64,000 nt of DNA from an uncultured Flavobacteriaceae bacterium (GCA_943787295.1 CALSLW010000001.1:701501-765500); one strand, 5' to 3'; shown: positions 1 to 8,568, numbered from the stretch's first letter. Notes: generated from the letters alone by a model not told the origin. Program-made: numbers and translations.

Positions 1-793
1 GTAGCTTAAAAATAGCTTGAACTGCAGACAATTCAAGCGCGCTTTCTCGATTTTTTAAATCTGGTAGAGCTGATAAACTCCCTAAAATCCCTAAATCATT
101 TCCAGTTAATACTGTGCTGTTTCTTGAACTAAAAGGAAGACTTTCTACCCCTATCATTGTTCCATCGATACGCGTAGAAAGCTTAAACAAACTTTTATCA
201 ATCAACCGATTATACCACTGCCCTCCCATTCTCGCAACTTGATCTATACGCGTGCTGTCCAATCGATTTTCTTTGGTCAAAAGGTTTTCTTGGACGTGCA
301 TTAAAATAACTTGAGCCAAAACGAGGTTCCCTGCTCCTGGGTTGTCTCCCAGAGGAATGATACGATCAACTACACATTCAAATGAAACGGGAGCCTCGGC
401 CACCCTAGGCGGGCGAATCACTTGACTACTTACGGGGGTAAAACCAGCTTTATTGAATTCATTTTCGCCTTTGGGAAAATCAGCACTTGACAAGGCCATT
501 TGGTTCACCATAGAATAGTTAACGATATTGACCACCACTTCTTTAACCTGCATCACATTCTCGAGGGTGTGTTTAATACTGCCATCTGTACCTCTTCTAG
601 CTGGGGAAAAAATCAAAATGGGTGGGTTTGAACTAAAGACATTAAAAAAACTAAACGGACTTAGATTAACACGATCTTTTAGATCGATGGTACTCGCTAG
701 GCATATAGGTCGTGGGGCAACAGCAGCAAGAAGATGTTGATGCATTTCTCGCTGACTGATTTTTTTTGGATTTATTGTCTTATATTTTGTCAT
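1..793 (-). CDS. Flavin reductase-like FMN-binding protein, 3' end cut by window edge
   Basis: My own translation from the ATG at 793 stays open for 264 codons and runs off the left edge. It carries the flavin reductase (DIM6/NTAB) split-barrel pattern: an AVAPRPICLAST stretch near residue 24, then NLSPFSFFNVFSSNPP, the usual FMN-site region of this family. Members reduce FMN or FAD with NAD(P)H or bind FMN. The start overlaps the fahA stop in an ATGA arrangement, so it is translationally coupled to the tyrosine catabolic operon and is probably its last or a late gene. Its exact role there is not known from sequence; a ring-cleavage accessory or detoxifying reductase are guesses. Confidence 0.85.
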   Translation of the reverse strand, partial: MTKYKTINPKKISQREMHQHLLAAVAPRPICLASTIDLKDRVNLSPFSFFNVFSSNPPILIFSPARRGTDGSIKHTLENVMQVKEVVVNIVNYSMVNQMALSSADFPKGENEFNKAGFTPVSSQVIRPPRVAEAPVSFECVVDRIIPLGDNPGAGNLVLAQVILMHVQENLLTKENRLDSTRIDQVARMGGQWYNRLIDKSLFKLSTRIDGTMIGVESLPFSSRNSTVLTGNDLGILGSLSALPDLKNRESALELSAVQAIFKL

Positions 794-2007
794 AGAGCTG
801 GGTAGATTTTTGTGGTTACTTCTCCAAAACCAATACGTTTCCCCTCTTTTTCTGCAAATGCATGCATACTTATTCGATCGCCATCCTCAAGAAAGCAACG
901 TTCCATTCCATTCTTTAATTTTAGGGGACGTTTTCCACCCCATGACAACTCCAATAGCGAACCAAAGGAGTTTTTTGTTTTCCCAGAAATCGTTCCAGAT
1001 GCCATCATGTCCCCTACCCTAATATTGCAGCCATTACTGCTGTGGTGGGCCAGTTGCTGCACCATATTCCAATACATGTATCGATAATTCGACTGGACTA
1101 ACGGATGAGTTATACCGTCTGGAGTCTGTAGACCTACTGTAAGTTCAATTGCATAGTTTTTCTTTCCTTCGAATTGTAAATAAGGAAGCACTGCAGGTAC
1201 TTGTTTTGGCCCATTGACCCTAAAGGGTTCCAGTGCTTCTAGTGGGACAACCCAGGGGGAAATAGATGATGCAAAACTCTTTGCTAAAAAAGGTCCAAGA
1301 GGAACGTATTCCCATTTTTGTAGGTCCCTAGCAGACCAATCGTTGAAAAGCACCATCCCAAAAATATATTCTTCAGCTTGAGCAGTTGAAATAGTTGTTC
1401 CTAAAGGGTTTTCTTTTCCGACAATAAAGGCCATTTCTAATTCAAAATCGAGTTTTGCAGTGGGTTGAAACACTGGTTGTGCAGCCCCTTCAGGAAGCAG
1501 CTGACCTTTAGGGCGATATATATCTGTTCCGCTAAGAATAATGGAGGACGCTCGTCCATGATAGCCTACCGGTAGGTGTTTCCAGTTAGGCAATAATGCA
1601 TTGTTTGGATCTCGGAACATACTCCCCACATTGGTAGCATGTTCAATACTGGAATAAAAATCTGTATAGTCCCCCACCTCAACCGGAAGATGCATCTTCA
1701 CTTCTTTTTGTAAATAAAATAAATTGGGGTGAGCATATAGTAGAGAATCTTCCTGTTGCAACCATTGCTGTAATACTTGCCTTACTGTTTTTGTAGTCTG
1801 TTTCCCTAAGGCGATAAAGGCATTTAATGATGGCTGCGCAACTACTTCTGGAGATATATTTAAGAATCCTAAATCCACTACTGCTTTAAGGTCTAATACA
1901 TGTTCACCAATTGCTACTCCTACACGAGGCGCACTTCCTTTGGTTGAAAAAATACCAAATGGCAGGTTGTGAATACTAAAGTCGGAATGTGCTGTTATAT
2001 TAATCAT
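790..2007 (-). CDS. fahA: Fumarylacetoacetase
   Basis: Catalyses the last step of tyrosine and homogentisate breakdown, hydrolysing fumarylacetoacetate to fumarate and acetoacetate in the cytosol. The 405 residues match the family length. The metal and catalytic residues are visible: DYTDFYSSIEHATNVG holds Asp116 and the catalytic His123, DFELEM gives Glu189 and Glu191, FNDWSARD gives Asp223, and Lys243 lies in LAKSF. It sits 7 bases after hmgA and overlaps the next gene by four bases, so it belongs to the phenylalanine/tyrosine operon. Assignment is firm from these motifs and context. Confidence 0.96.
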   Translation of the reverse strand: MINITAHSDFSIHNLPFGIFSTKGSAPRVGVAIGEHVLDLKAVVDLGFLNISPEVVAQPSLNAFIALGKQTTKTVRQVLQQWLQQEDSLLYAHPNLFYLQKEVKMHLPVEVGDYTDFYSSIEHATNVGSMFRDPNNALLPNWKHLPVGYHGRASSIILSGTDIYRPKGQLLPEGAAQPVFQPTAKLDFELEMAFIVGKENPLGTTISTAQAEEYIFGMVLFNDWSARDLQKWEYVPLGPFLAKSFASSISPWVVPLEALEPFRVNGPKQVPAVLPYLQFEGKKNYAIELTVGLQTPDGITHPLVQSNYRYMYWNMVQQLAHHSSNGCNIRVGDMMASGTISGKTKNSFGSLLELSWGGKRPLKLKNGMERCFLEDGDRISMHAFAEKEGKRIGFGEVTTKIYPAL

Positions 2008-2014
2008 AAAAATA

Positions 2015-3172
2015 TCATTTTAGCCATGAAGTGAAGTATTTTCCATCATCAATAGTTAGGGCATCTTTAGTGAGTTGTAAGGGACGAAAAGTGTCTATCA
2101 TCACTGCAAGTTCACGGGTTTCAGTCTTACCGATACTACCCTCATAGGTACCGGGGTGTGGACCGTGAGGGATTCCCGCTGGATGCAGCGAAATATTTCC
2201 TGGGGAAACCCCTTTACGACTCATAAAATCTCCATCGACATAATACAACATTTCATCTGAATCTATATTAGAGTGATTGTATGGCGCGGGAATTGACTCG
2301 GGATGATAGTCGTATAGTCTTGGACAAAAAGAGCACACCACAAAGGCCGACGTTTCAAAAGTTTGATGCACGGGCGGAGGTTGATGAATTCTGCCAGTAA
2401 TGGGTTCAAAATTATGGATAGAAAAACCATAGGGAAAGTTATAACCATCCCAACCTACCACATCAAAAGGATGCGAAGCATAGAGAAGGCTGTGCAACAT
2501 TCCCTCTTTCTTTACTTTTATTTCAAATTCTCCTTCTTGATCATGTGTTTCTAGGTTTTGCGGCAATATATAATCTCGTTCGCAATAAGGAGAATGTTCT
2601 GTTAATTGTCCAAACCAATTGCGATATCGTTTTGGGGTATAAATTGGATGGAATGACTCGGCAAACAATAAGCGATTTTCAGTGGTTTCAAATTCAATTT
2701 GATAAATCACCCCACGTGGAATAATAAGATAATCTCCTGGTACAAATGAAATTTGACCAAATAAGGTGGATAGTTTCCCCTTCCCGTGGTGGATAAAAAG
2801 CAACTCATCTGCATCGGCATTTTTATAAAAATAATCAGTTATCGATTTAGTAGGAGCCGCTAGGCCAATATGGATATCACTATTGACCATCAAAGGGACT
2901 CTTGCTGCTAAAAAATCCTCTTGAGGAGGTAGATCAAATCCTAATAACTTTCTTGGGGTAATATTTTTATTTACCGCAATAACAGGAGAAACATCAATCG
3001 GTGGAGCAATAGAACGTATTTGTGTTGGCGGGTGGGTGTGATATAATAAGGAAGACATCCCTTCAAATCCAATGGTCCCAAAAAGTTCTTCATGGAATAA
3101 TTCACCATTTGCTTTTCTAAACTGTGTATGTCGTTTTGCGGGTATTTTACCTAATTGATGATAAATGGGCAT
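2015..3172 (-). CDS. hmgA: Homogentisate 1,2-dioxygenase
   Basis: Opens the homogentisate ring to maleylacetoacetate with Fe(II) and O2. The 385-residue protein is a two-half cupin of the size I expect for the bacterial Bacteroidota form, shorter than the mammalian enzyme of about 445. Near the C-terminus the segment NHSNIDSDE followed by AGIPHGPHPG fits the iron-binding His-Glu-His region; the spacing from His to the first acidic residue differs slightly from the human enzyme, so which acid binds iron is not settled here. It lies 10 bases after the phenylalanine hydroxylase gene and 7 before fahA. Confidence 0.93.
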   Translation of the reverse strand: MPIYHQLGKIPAKRHTQFRKANGELFHEELFGTIGFEGMSSLLYHTHPPTQIRSIAPPIDVSPVIAVNKNITPRKLLGFDLPPQEDFLAARVPLMVNSDIHIGLAAPTKSITDYFYKNADADELLFIHHGKGKLSTLFGQISFVPGDYLIIPRGVIYQIEFETTENRLLFAESFHPIYTPKRYRNWFGQLTEHSPYCERDYILPQNLETHDQEGEFEIKVKKEGMLHSLLYASHPFDVVGWDGYNFPYGFSIHNFEPITGRIHQPPPVHQTFETSAFVVCSFCPRLYDYHPESIPAPYNHSNIDSDEMLYYVDGDFMSRKGVSPGNISLHPAGIPHGPHPGTYEGSIGKTETRELAVMIDTFRPLQLTKDALTIDDGKYFTSWLK

Positions 3173-3182
3173 AGCTTAATTT

Positions 3183-4910
3183 TTAATGTTTGATTAGTGT
3201 TAGTCCGTCTTTGATACATGCTGCTAGGCTGGCATTTTGTTGTTTGATTTCTTTTAACCTGTTCTTGGCTTTTGTAGTCCACTCGACATTTTTCTTTTTC
3301 ATACAAAGGGTGTAAAACTCAACGATAAGAAGCCAGTGTTCTGCTTCAAACTGTAGTATTTCTTTCCCTAAATCCTCCAGGGAGCACGTTGCCTTCTCTG
3401 GGGAAGACCTCTGCACTTCCAATGCTTGATAATACACGTTTTCAGGAGGAAAACTAATTTCTGGCGTTGCGCATAATCTATTTTTTTCAAAAGGAAAATA
3501 CTGCAAGTCCGCTGGTCCTGCATAGGCAGATCTTATGGATGCCCCAATGGCCATATCAAATTTCCCCCAACTGGGTTGAAATAAGATTTCGTTTTGAAAG
3601 GTCACGGTACAATTGGCAAAAGAGATCAGCATAATTTTTCCAAAAATCGACCGCATCCCTGTAATAACCTTGCCTTTTACCACTACCCCACTTTCAAAAC
3701 ACAAGCTAGTTGTTTGTCCCTCTATTAAGCCGAAAGCTTCTAAATCACTAGGTGTCATATCTTCTATGGGTAGATTACTGTCTTTTAATTTTCCCAAAGG
3801 AGACCCAAAACCATCGCTGTGATAACTTGTGCCATGACCAACTAATTCTTGGTTGCGAAAGGATAAAGCGGTGAGGCCAATCGTTTGAATATACGCTGCC
3901 TTACTATGCTCAAGTGGATGGGGGATACAACGTTTAAATGTCCCTGAAATTTGAAGGCCAGTACTCAATTCTACAGTCCCTACTTCTTCTGAGGCAACCA
4001 ATTTATCGACGCTTTTCTTCCCTCCTTTTCTCAAGCCCATTGAATTTGCTACTTTTTCTAATATCTTACTCAAATGAGCAAAATTTGGGGTGACGAATAA
4101 TTGAGGCTGGGGCTGGGTAATATCAAAATTTTGATGAATGACTTCTTGCGTAAAAGGAAGCTTTTTTACTTGTTTCGACATACACCATTTACTCTCTCCT
4201 ATGGAAGACAATAAGCCTGCGCCGTACAACAAAAAATCTTTGGGGTTTCCGATTAATCCATACTCCACTGACCACCAATGCAAGTTGCGCAACTGATCCA
4301 TCTCTGAGGCTTCCACCTTTTGCTTTTGGAGGTCGTGTACAGCCGCTTCTGCCCTTTCTAATTCGATTTTAGAGCTTCCAGGTAATTCCTTAAGGATAGA
4401 TAATTCTCGAATAGCATGATACAATTTTTTATTGTGTGGAGAACTAATGGCCTTTGCACCAATCTCGCCAAAACGCCTTAAAAAAGAGGCATATTCTGGA
4501 TCTGCCAAAAGAGGTGCATGTCCTGCAGCCTCGTGAATAATATCTGGAGCAGGAGTGTATTCGATATGTTTTAACTGTCTCATTTCGCTCGCAATGACCA
4601 GAACATTGTATGCTTGAAATTCCATAAAAGCCCTGGGCGGGATAAAACCATCTACTGCTACTGCAGCCCAACCAATATCTTTAAGAATGCGGTTCATTCC
4701 ATACATATTGGGGATTTGATCTTTTGATATACCCACTTTCGCTAAGCCATTGATATAAGTAGGATGAGCATAGGTAGAAAGAAAAGCCATATTTTTTTGC
4801 ATGACATAACGCCATACTGCTTGATCAATGGCAGAATAATGAGCGTAATTTTGCGGCTTGATGTATTGATGCAAATGCGGGGGTAAACGTTCAATTACTT
4901 CGTTTGTCAT
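3183..4910 (-). CDS. Aromatic amino acid (phenylalanine 4-) hydroxylase, long Bacteroidota form
   Basis: Tetrahydropterin- and iron-dependent monooxygenase turning phenylalanine into tyrosine, feeding the operon. The catalytic core lies in the first 270 residues: HEAAGH gives the iron ligands His126 and His131, and HWWSVEYGL gives Glu216. At 575 residues it is much longer than the roughly 260-residue proteobacterial enzyme; residues from about 290 onward form an extra region without a motif I recognise, as in other Bacteroidota homologues. It starts 4 bases after hppD and ends 10 bases before hmgA. Tryptophan or tyrosine as substrate cannot be excluded, but the operon argues for phenylalanine. 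Confidence 0.92.
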   Translation of the reverse strand: MTNEVIERLPPHLHQYIKPQNYAHYSAIDQAVWRYVMQKNMAFLSTYAHPTYINGLAKVGISKDQIPNMYGMNRILKDIGWAAVAVDGFIPPRAFMEFQAYNVLVIASEMRQLKHIEYTPAPDIIHEAAGHAPLLADPEYASFLRRFGEIGAKAISSPHNKKLYHAIRELSILKELPGSSKIELERAEAAVHDLQKQKVEASEMDQLRNLHWWSVEYGLIGNPKDFLLYGAGLLSSIGESKWCMSKQVKKLPFTQEVIHQNFDITQPQPQLFVTPNFAHLSKILEKVANSMGLRKGGKKSVDKLVASEEVGTVELSTGLQISGTFKRCIPHPLEHSKAAYIQTIGLTALSFRNQELVGHGTSYHSDGFGSPLGKLKDSNLPIEDMTPSDLEAFGLIEGQTTSLCFESGVVVKGKVITGMRSIFGKIMLISFANCTVTFQNEILFQPSWGKFDMAIGASIRSAYAGPADLQYFPFEKNRLCATPEISFPPENVYYQALEVQRSSPEKATCSLEDLGKEILQFEAEHWLLIVEFYTLCMKKKNVEWTTKAKNRLKEIKQQNASLAACIKDGLTLIKH

Positions 4911-4914
4911 GATC

Positions 4915-6066
4915 TTATAGGGTTCCGCGAATAGCTTGTTCTCTCTCTATGGCTTCAAATAGTGCTTTAAAATTTCCTTTCCCAAAAGAGCGAGCACCTT
5001 TTCGCTGTATAATTTCAAAGAAAAGTGTAGGACGAGGTTGAACAGGCTGGGTGAAAATTTGAAGTAAATAACCTTCTTCATCTCGATCGACTAAAATCCC
5101 TAATGCTTGAAGTTGCTCAAGATCTTCCTCTATAGGGCCAATCCGATTGCTTAAATCTTCATAATAAGAAGCAGGGACCTCTAAAAAGCGAACCCCTCTT
5201 TTTCTCAATTGCTTTACGGTAGTGAGGATATCCTGGGTTGAGACAGCAATATGTTGTACTCCTTCTCCTTCATAAAAGTCAAGGTACTCATCGACTTGTG
5301 AGCGTTTGAGCCCTTTTGCAGGTTCATTGATGGGAAATTTTATACGACCATTTCCGCTACTTACCACTTTACTCATTAAAGCGGTATAGGCCGTTGAGAT
5401 ATCCTTATCATCAAAAGAGATAATATTGGTAAAGCCCATTACTTCTTCATAAAACTTGACCCATGTATTCATTCTACCCAATTGCACATTTCCTACCATA
5501 TGATCGATGTATTGTAAGCCAATTTCATGTGGGGCAAATTCTGGTGTTTCCCAAGCTATAAAGCCCGGTAAAAATGTTCCTGAGTAATCTTTTCGCTCGA
5601 TAAATAAGTGAACGGTATCACCATAAGTGTAAATCCCAGATTGAACCACAACCCCATACTCGTCTTTTTTGATCAAAGGAGCCAAATAAGAAACTGCTCC
5701 TTTTTCCATGGCAAGGGTATATGCCTCAACTGCATCTTCTACAGTTAGTGCGATCACTTTAATTCCATCCCCATGGCGATCAATATGCTGTCCAATTTTT
5801 GTCTTACTCTTCAATGGAGAGGTTAAAACCAAATTAATCTTGTCTTGCACTACCACATAACTTTCAGTATCGCGGTTTCCGGTCGATAAACCCGCATAAG
5901 CGAGCGATTGAAAACCAAAAGCCGCTTTGTAATAGTAGGCAGCTTGAAGCGCGTTGCCAACATACAACTCGATAAAATCAGTCCCGATTAGAGGTAAAAA
6001 GTCTTTTGCTTTGCCAAAAGTTTTTGCGTGTTTTTTTATAGGTAAATCCATTTTATTTTGTTTCAT
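4915..6066 (-). CDS. hppD: 4-hydroxyphenylpyruvate dioxygenase
   Basis: Converts 4-hydroxyphenylpyruvate to homogentisate. It has two vicinal-oxygen-chelate halves and the C-terminal iron site: a His in QYIDHMVGN, a His in VQHIAVST, and a Glu in LFFEIIQRKGARSFGKGNF. The reading frame extends to a TTG at 6075, but an ATG at 6066 and another at 6051 are better starts. The ATG at 6066 lies in the centre of an 18-bp palindrome at 6058-6075, so if that palindrome is an operator in the leader, the ATG at 6051 may be the true start. First gene of the catabolic operon, divergent from the marR gene. Confidence 0.95.
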   Translation of the reverse strand: MKQNKMDLPIKKHAKTFGKAKDFLPLIGTDFIELYVGNALQAAYYYKAAFGFQSLAYAGLSTGNRDTESYVVVQDKINLVLTSPLKSKTKIGQHIDRHGDGIKVIALTVEDAVEAYTLAMEKGAVSYLAPLIKKDEYGVVVQSGIYTYGDTVHLFIERKDYSGTFLPGFIAWETPEFAPHEIGLQYIDHMVGNVQLGRMNTWVKFYEEVMGFTNIISFDDKDISTAYTALMSKVVSSGNGRIKFPINEPAKGLKRSQVDEYLDFYEGEGVQHIAVSTQDILTTVKQLRKRGVRFLEVPASYYEDLSNRIGPIEEDLEQLQALGILVDRDEEGYLLQIFTQPVQPRPTLFFEIIQRKGARSFGKGNFKALFEAIEREQAIRGTL

Positions 6067-6075
6067 ATGAAACAA
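6058..6075. promoter_or_regulatory. Perfect 18-bp palindrome over the hppD start, probable MarR-type operator
   Basis: TTGTTTCATATGAAACAA reads the same on both strands. It covers one candidate hppD start codon and lies about 100 bases from the divergent marR-type gene. MarR-family dimers usually bind palindromes of 16-20 bases near their own or a neighbouring promoter, so a repressor site is the simple reading. A weaker related half, ATATGAACAA, is at 6120-6129. Confidence 0.6.
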
Positions 6076-6175
6076 TTTATGAATAATTTTTATTTCTTAA
6101 ATTAATGATCACAAAAAGATATGAACAACAAATGCCCATTAAGGTCATTTAACATTAAGAATTTTACTTAAACAA

Positions 6176-6667
6176 ATGAATAAAACGAAAGGATTCGGTC
6201 ATTATTTAGATCGAACGGTAAAGACGATTCAAACGGCATACCAAAAAGCATTTAATACCCAGTCGATTGATTTAACCATCGAACAATGGGTCTTTCTCCA
6301 GCAAATTTATGAGGGGGGTGACTTTGTTTCGCAAAGAGAATTGACCGACTTAAACTTTAGAACTCGCGCCACCACTTCGCGTATGATTGGAAAGCTTGTA
6401 GATAAAGGCTATGTTGTAAAGTCTCGTTTTGAAGGAGACAAAAAACAATTTAAGCTTGCCCTTAGCGCAAAGGGAAAAACAACCATTGAAAAGTTACTGC
6501 CCTTTATTCAAGACTTAAGAGCGGCGGGATATAGAGATATAAGCGAGGAAGACTTTAGGGTGTTTCTTCAGGTTTTAGAAAAAATTTGGGAAAATTATCA
6601 TCAATATGAACTACCTACAAAAATAAAAAACCCGCTCAAAAGTGAACGGGTTAATTCAAACAAATAA
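6176..6667 (+). CDS. MarR family transcriptional regulator, likely controls the tyrosine operon
   Basis: A 163-residue winged-helix protein of MarR size. The recognition region is around residues 55-95: SQRELTDLNFRTRATTSRMIGKLVDKGYV, followed by the wing KSRFEGDKKQFKLALSAKG. MarR proteins often respond to aromatic ligands. Its gene is divergent from hppD with about 110 bases between, a layout typical of a local repressor, so a role sensing homogentisate or hydroxyphenylpyruvate is a reasonable inference. Its last 15 or so codons overlap a hairpin that looks like the terminator of the opposing gene. Confidence 0.88.
   Translation: MNKTKGFGHYLDRTVKTIQTAYQKAFNTQSIDLTIEQWVFLQQIYEGGDFVSQRELTDLNFRTRATTSRMIGKLVDKGYVVKSRFEGDKKQFKLALSAKGKTTIEKLLPFIQDLRAAGYRDISEEDFRVFLQVLEKIWENYHQYELPTKIKNPLKSERVNSNK
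6618..6652 (-). terminator. Rho-independent terminator of the opposing lipoprotein gene, inside the marR 3' end
   Basis: Read on the minus strand, an AACCCG/CGGGTT stem with an extra TCA/TGA pairing inside is followed by a T-rich tract (6630 down to 6618). It lies about 30 bases past the stop of the 6684-7193 gene and inside the coding end of the convergent marR gene. On the plus strand no T run follows the stem. Confidence 0.7.
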
Positions 6668-6683
6668 TGAGGTACTCGTTCTC

Positions 6684-7193
6684 TTATTCTTCAGTATCTT
6701 CTCCAACTGGGTCTGGAGCAACAGCCATGATCATTCCTGTAGCGTCAAAGAAATCGCCAGATTGTACAAGTTTCCCGTCTTCATTAAATAAAAAATAGTG
6801 ATATGAATCGACCGAAAAAGATTTTCCAGTCGCATTGCTCACTCCTTTCCAAGTTCCGTAAACACGAACACTACCATCAGGAACAAGGGTTTCATTATCC
6901 ACTCCAGGCAACCAAACCGCATTATTGAAGGTTACATCGCTAAAGTTATTCATGTAGAAATTTGCTTGTCCTAAAACGGCTTCTTTCCCTACGATCCCTT
7001 GTCCATACATGGGGGACTGATGCTCAATATCATCAGCGATCATAGTAGTAAAACCGTCATAGTCTGTAGGAGATACATAGGTGTTTAAAAACTTTTCGGC
7101 TAATGCTTGATTGGCTTTGTAAAGACTTAAATCCGGTGCTTGATTACATGCTACCAACACAAGGGCAGCACAAAAGAAAATTGCTTTTTTCAT
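6684..7193 (-). CDS. SnoaL/NTF2-like lipoprotein
   Basis: A 169-residue protein starting with a short lipoprotein signal peptide whose lipobox is LVAC, with the lipidated Cys at residue 16. The rest resembles the NTF2/SnoaL cone fold: paired helices (EKFLNTYVSPTDYDGFTTMIADDIEH) and then beta strands ending with VQSGDFFDATG. Proteins of this kind bind small hydrophobic molecules or act as isomerases or have no enzymatic role; I cannot choose. It is a single gene with its own -7 motif upstream and a terminator downstream. Confidence 0.75.
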   Translation of the reverse strand: MKKAIFFCAALVLVACNQAPDLSLYKANQALAEKFLNTYVSPTDYDGFTTMIADDIEHQSPMYGQGIVGKEAVLGQANFYMNNFSDVTFNNAVWLPGVDNETLVPDGSVRVYGTWKGVSNATGKSFSVDSYHYFLFNEDGKLVQSGDFFDATGMIMAVAPDPVGEDTEE

Positions 7194-7217
7194 TTTAAAA
7201 TTAGTTTATAGTTCTTT

Positions 7218-7225
7218 CAAAAGTA
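7218..7225 (-). promoter_or_regulatory. Bacteroidota -7 promoter element of the SnoaL-like lipoprotein gene
   Basis: TACTTTTG on the minus strand matches TAnnTTTG and sits about 25 bases before the ATG at 7193. I do not see a good -33 TTG at the expected distance. Confidence 0.45.
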
Positions 7226-7340
7226 CAAAAAAATAGAAGGTTAAAACTTAGTTTATAACGAATTATCACTTTTAAGGCTTAATATCACCATAACCTTGCA
7301 AAATAAAAGAAGAAAAGCATTAAAATGAAGAAGGCATTGC

Positions 7341-7544
7341 TTATTTATCTTCAAAAGGCTTTAAAACAGAAGGGTCTGGCGCATGAATCAGAAAAGCGTC
7401 ATAGGCAGTTTTATAATTGTAAATAATTCTTTTTACGGCACTAGTACTGCAATCAAATTTCTGGGCCAATTGTTTAATGCTGTGGTATTCTCTGGAAGAT
7501 ACCCGTACAATATCCCAAGAGGTGATTTTGGATCTTGTTTTCAT
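7341..7544 (-). CDS. Small HTH protein of unknown role
   Basis: A 67-residue reading frame starting from the inner ATG at 7544 (the frame itself opens at 7562). Residues about 21-43, SIKQLAQKFDCSTSAVKRIIYNY, form a convincing helix-turn-helix with the typical small-residue turn. The remainder is short and charged and I recognise no further domain. It is divergent from the frameshifted VOC gene at 7585, about 40 bases apart. It might be a small regulator or a relic of a larger DNA-binding protein. The opposite strand also has an open frame here, but the HTH pattern and codon pattern favour this one. Confidence 0.5.
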   Translation of the reverse strand: MKTRSKITSWDIVRVSSREYHSIKQLAQKFDCSTSAVKRIIYNYKTAYDAFLIHAPDPSVLKPFEDK

Positions 7545-7584
7545 TTGGCAAATGTAATTCAAAGAATTTTATACTTTAGCTTAT

Positions 7585-8206
7585 ATGAGACTAATTGTAG
7601 AAAGTCCTGCGCCAGATCTTAATGAAAGTTTAGCCTATTACAATTCTTTGAGCTTTAGATGCTCCACCTGGAAAAAGAATGGATTGTGTCAGACTAAAAA
7701 CCTGACTATTTTTCTCAATACAAGTGCTTACAGTCGCCCTTGTATCAATCTATATGAAGCCAAAGAAAACAAATTAGGAGCAAGTCCTAGCGGCACCTGG
7801 GTCAAACAAGAACGCGAAAAACTTACTCTCATAGATGCTAAAAACAAAAGTTTACTGGGTATCTATGGTGGGGTATGTATAGAAACCCTAGATCTCAATG
7901 CCTCTTTTATTTTTTTGGCAAGCCAAAGGATTTAAAGGAATCCTAGAACCTGAGGTAAGTTGGTGTAGCTTAAAAAACGTAAACGGAGACACTATCAGTT
8001 TACTTAAGGCCAATAATTGTCCGCATCTATTTACCAATCCCTCTTTGGCCTTTTTTAATGGCCATCAAAATAGTAAAATCATAACGCATCTAAAGGCGTT
8101 AAATGTTCCTATCAAGCAAGAAGTAATCTTTGGCGAAGAAATTATTGTAGATAATCTTGTTATTAACGATCCAGGGGGACTGGGGTTTTTTATTTTTAAC
8201 GACTAA
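7585..8206 (+). pseudogene. VOC (glyoxalase/bleomycin-resistance-like) protein gene, broken by a one-base frameshift
   Basis: Two overlapping frames, 7585-7935 and 7898-8206, together form one protein. The first frame breaks at a run of seven T near 7910-7916; with six T the protein continues as FIFWQAKGFKG and would be 206 residues. It then has two similar halves, each with a start like SPAPDLNESLAYYNSLSF and ending strands such as DPGGLGFFIFND, which fits a two-module vicinal-oxygen-chelate protein. Either the gene is inactive, or the assembly has a homopolymer error, or slippage restores the frame. Substrate unknown. Confidence 0.72.
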
Positions 8207-8274
8207 AATATCACTTAAAAAAGTTGGGCATAGCCACAAATATTTAGTTATTTTTATAGAAAATATATTTAACT

Positions 8275-8568
8275 ATGAGTAATCCAGTATTTGACCAACT
8301 ACAACAAAAAGCAAACGAATCTGAGGCAATCGGTGGAACATTAAAGTTTGTAATCGATGACCTTAACGTTTATGTAGATGGGACAGGAAATAACAATGTC
8401 GTTTCTGAAAGCGATGAAGAAGCAGATTGTACCATTATTACTTCTGCAGCAACCCTATTAGAACTTCAGAGTGGAGATTTAAATCCCATGATGGCTGTTA
8501 TGGGTGGAAAAGTGAAAATTGCAGGTGATATGGGCTTAGCCATGAAAGTGCAATCTTTAATGAGTTAA
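8275..8568 (+). CDS. SCP2 sterol-binding domain protein
   Basis: The 97-residue protein is a lone SCP2-type domain. The pattern of strand GTLKFVIDDLNVYVDG, the ESDEEADCTIITSAATLLELQSGDLNPMMA stretch and the final MGGKVKIAGDMGLAMKVQSLM is typical, with the conserved GKVKI.GD motif near residues 79-87. Such domains bind fatty acids, lipids or acyl-CoA in a hydrophobic tunnel. It has no signal peptide so is cytosolic. It stands alone, about 70 bases after the broken VOC gene and 90 before the giant repeat protein. Confidence 0.9.
   Translation: MSNPVFDQLQQKANESEAIGGTLKFVIDDLNVYVDGTGNNNVVSESDEEADCTIITSAATLLELQSGDLNPMMAVMGGKVKIAGDMGLAMKVQSLMS

Noticed and set aside
528..740. Plus-strand open frame of 70 residues
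   Set aside because: It lies within the flavin reductase-like gene on the minus strand, which matches a known family over its whole length.
7383..7622. Plus-strand open frame of 79 residues over the small HTH gene
   Set aside because: No recognisable pattern, whereas the minus-strand frame has a good HTH.
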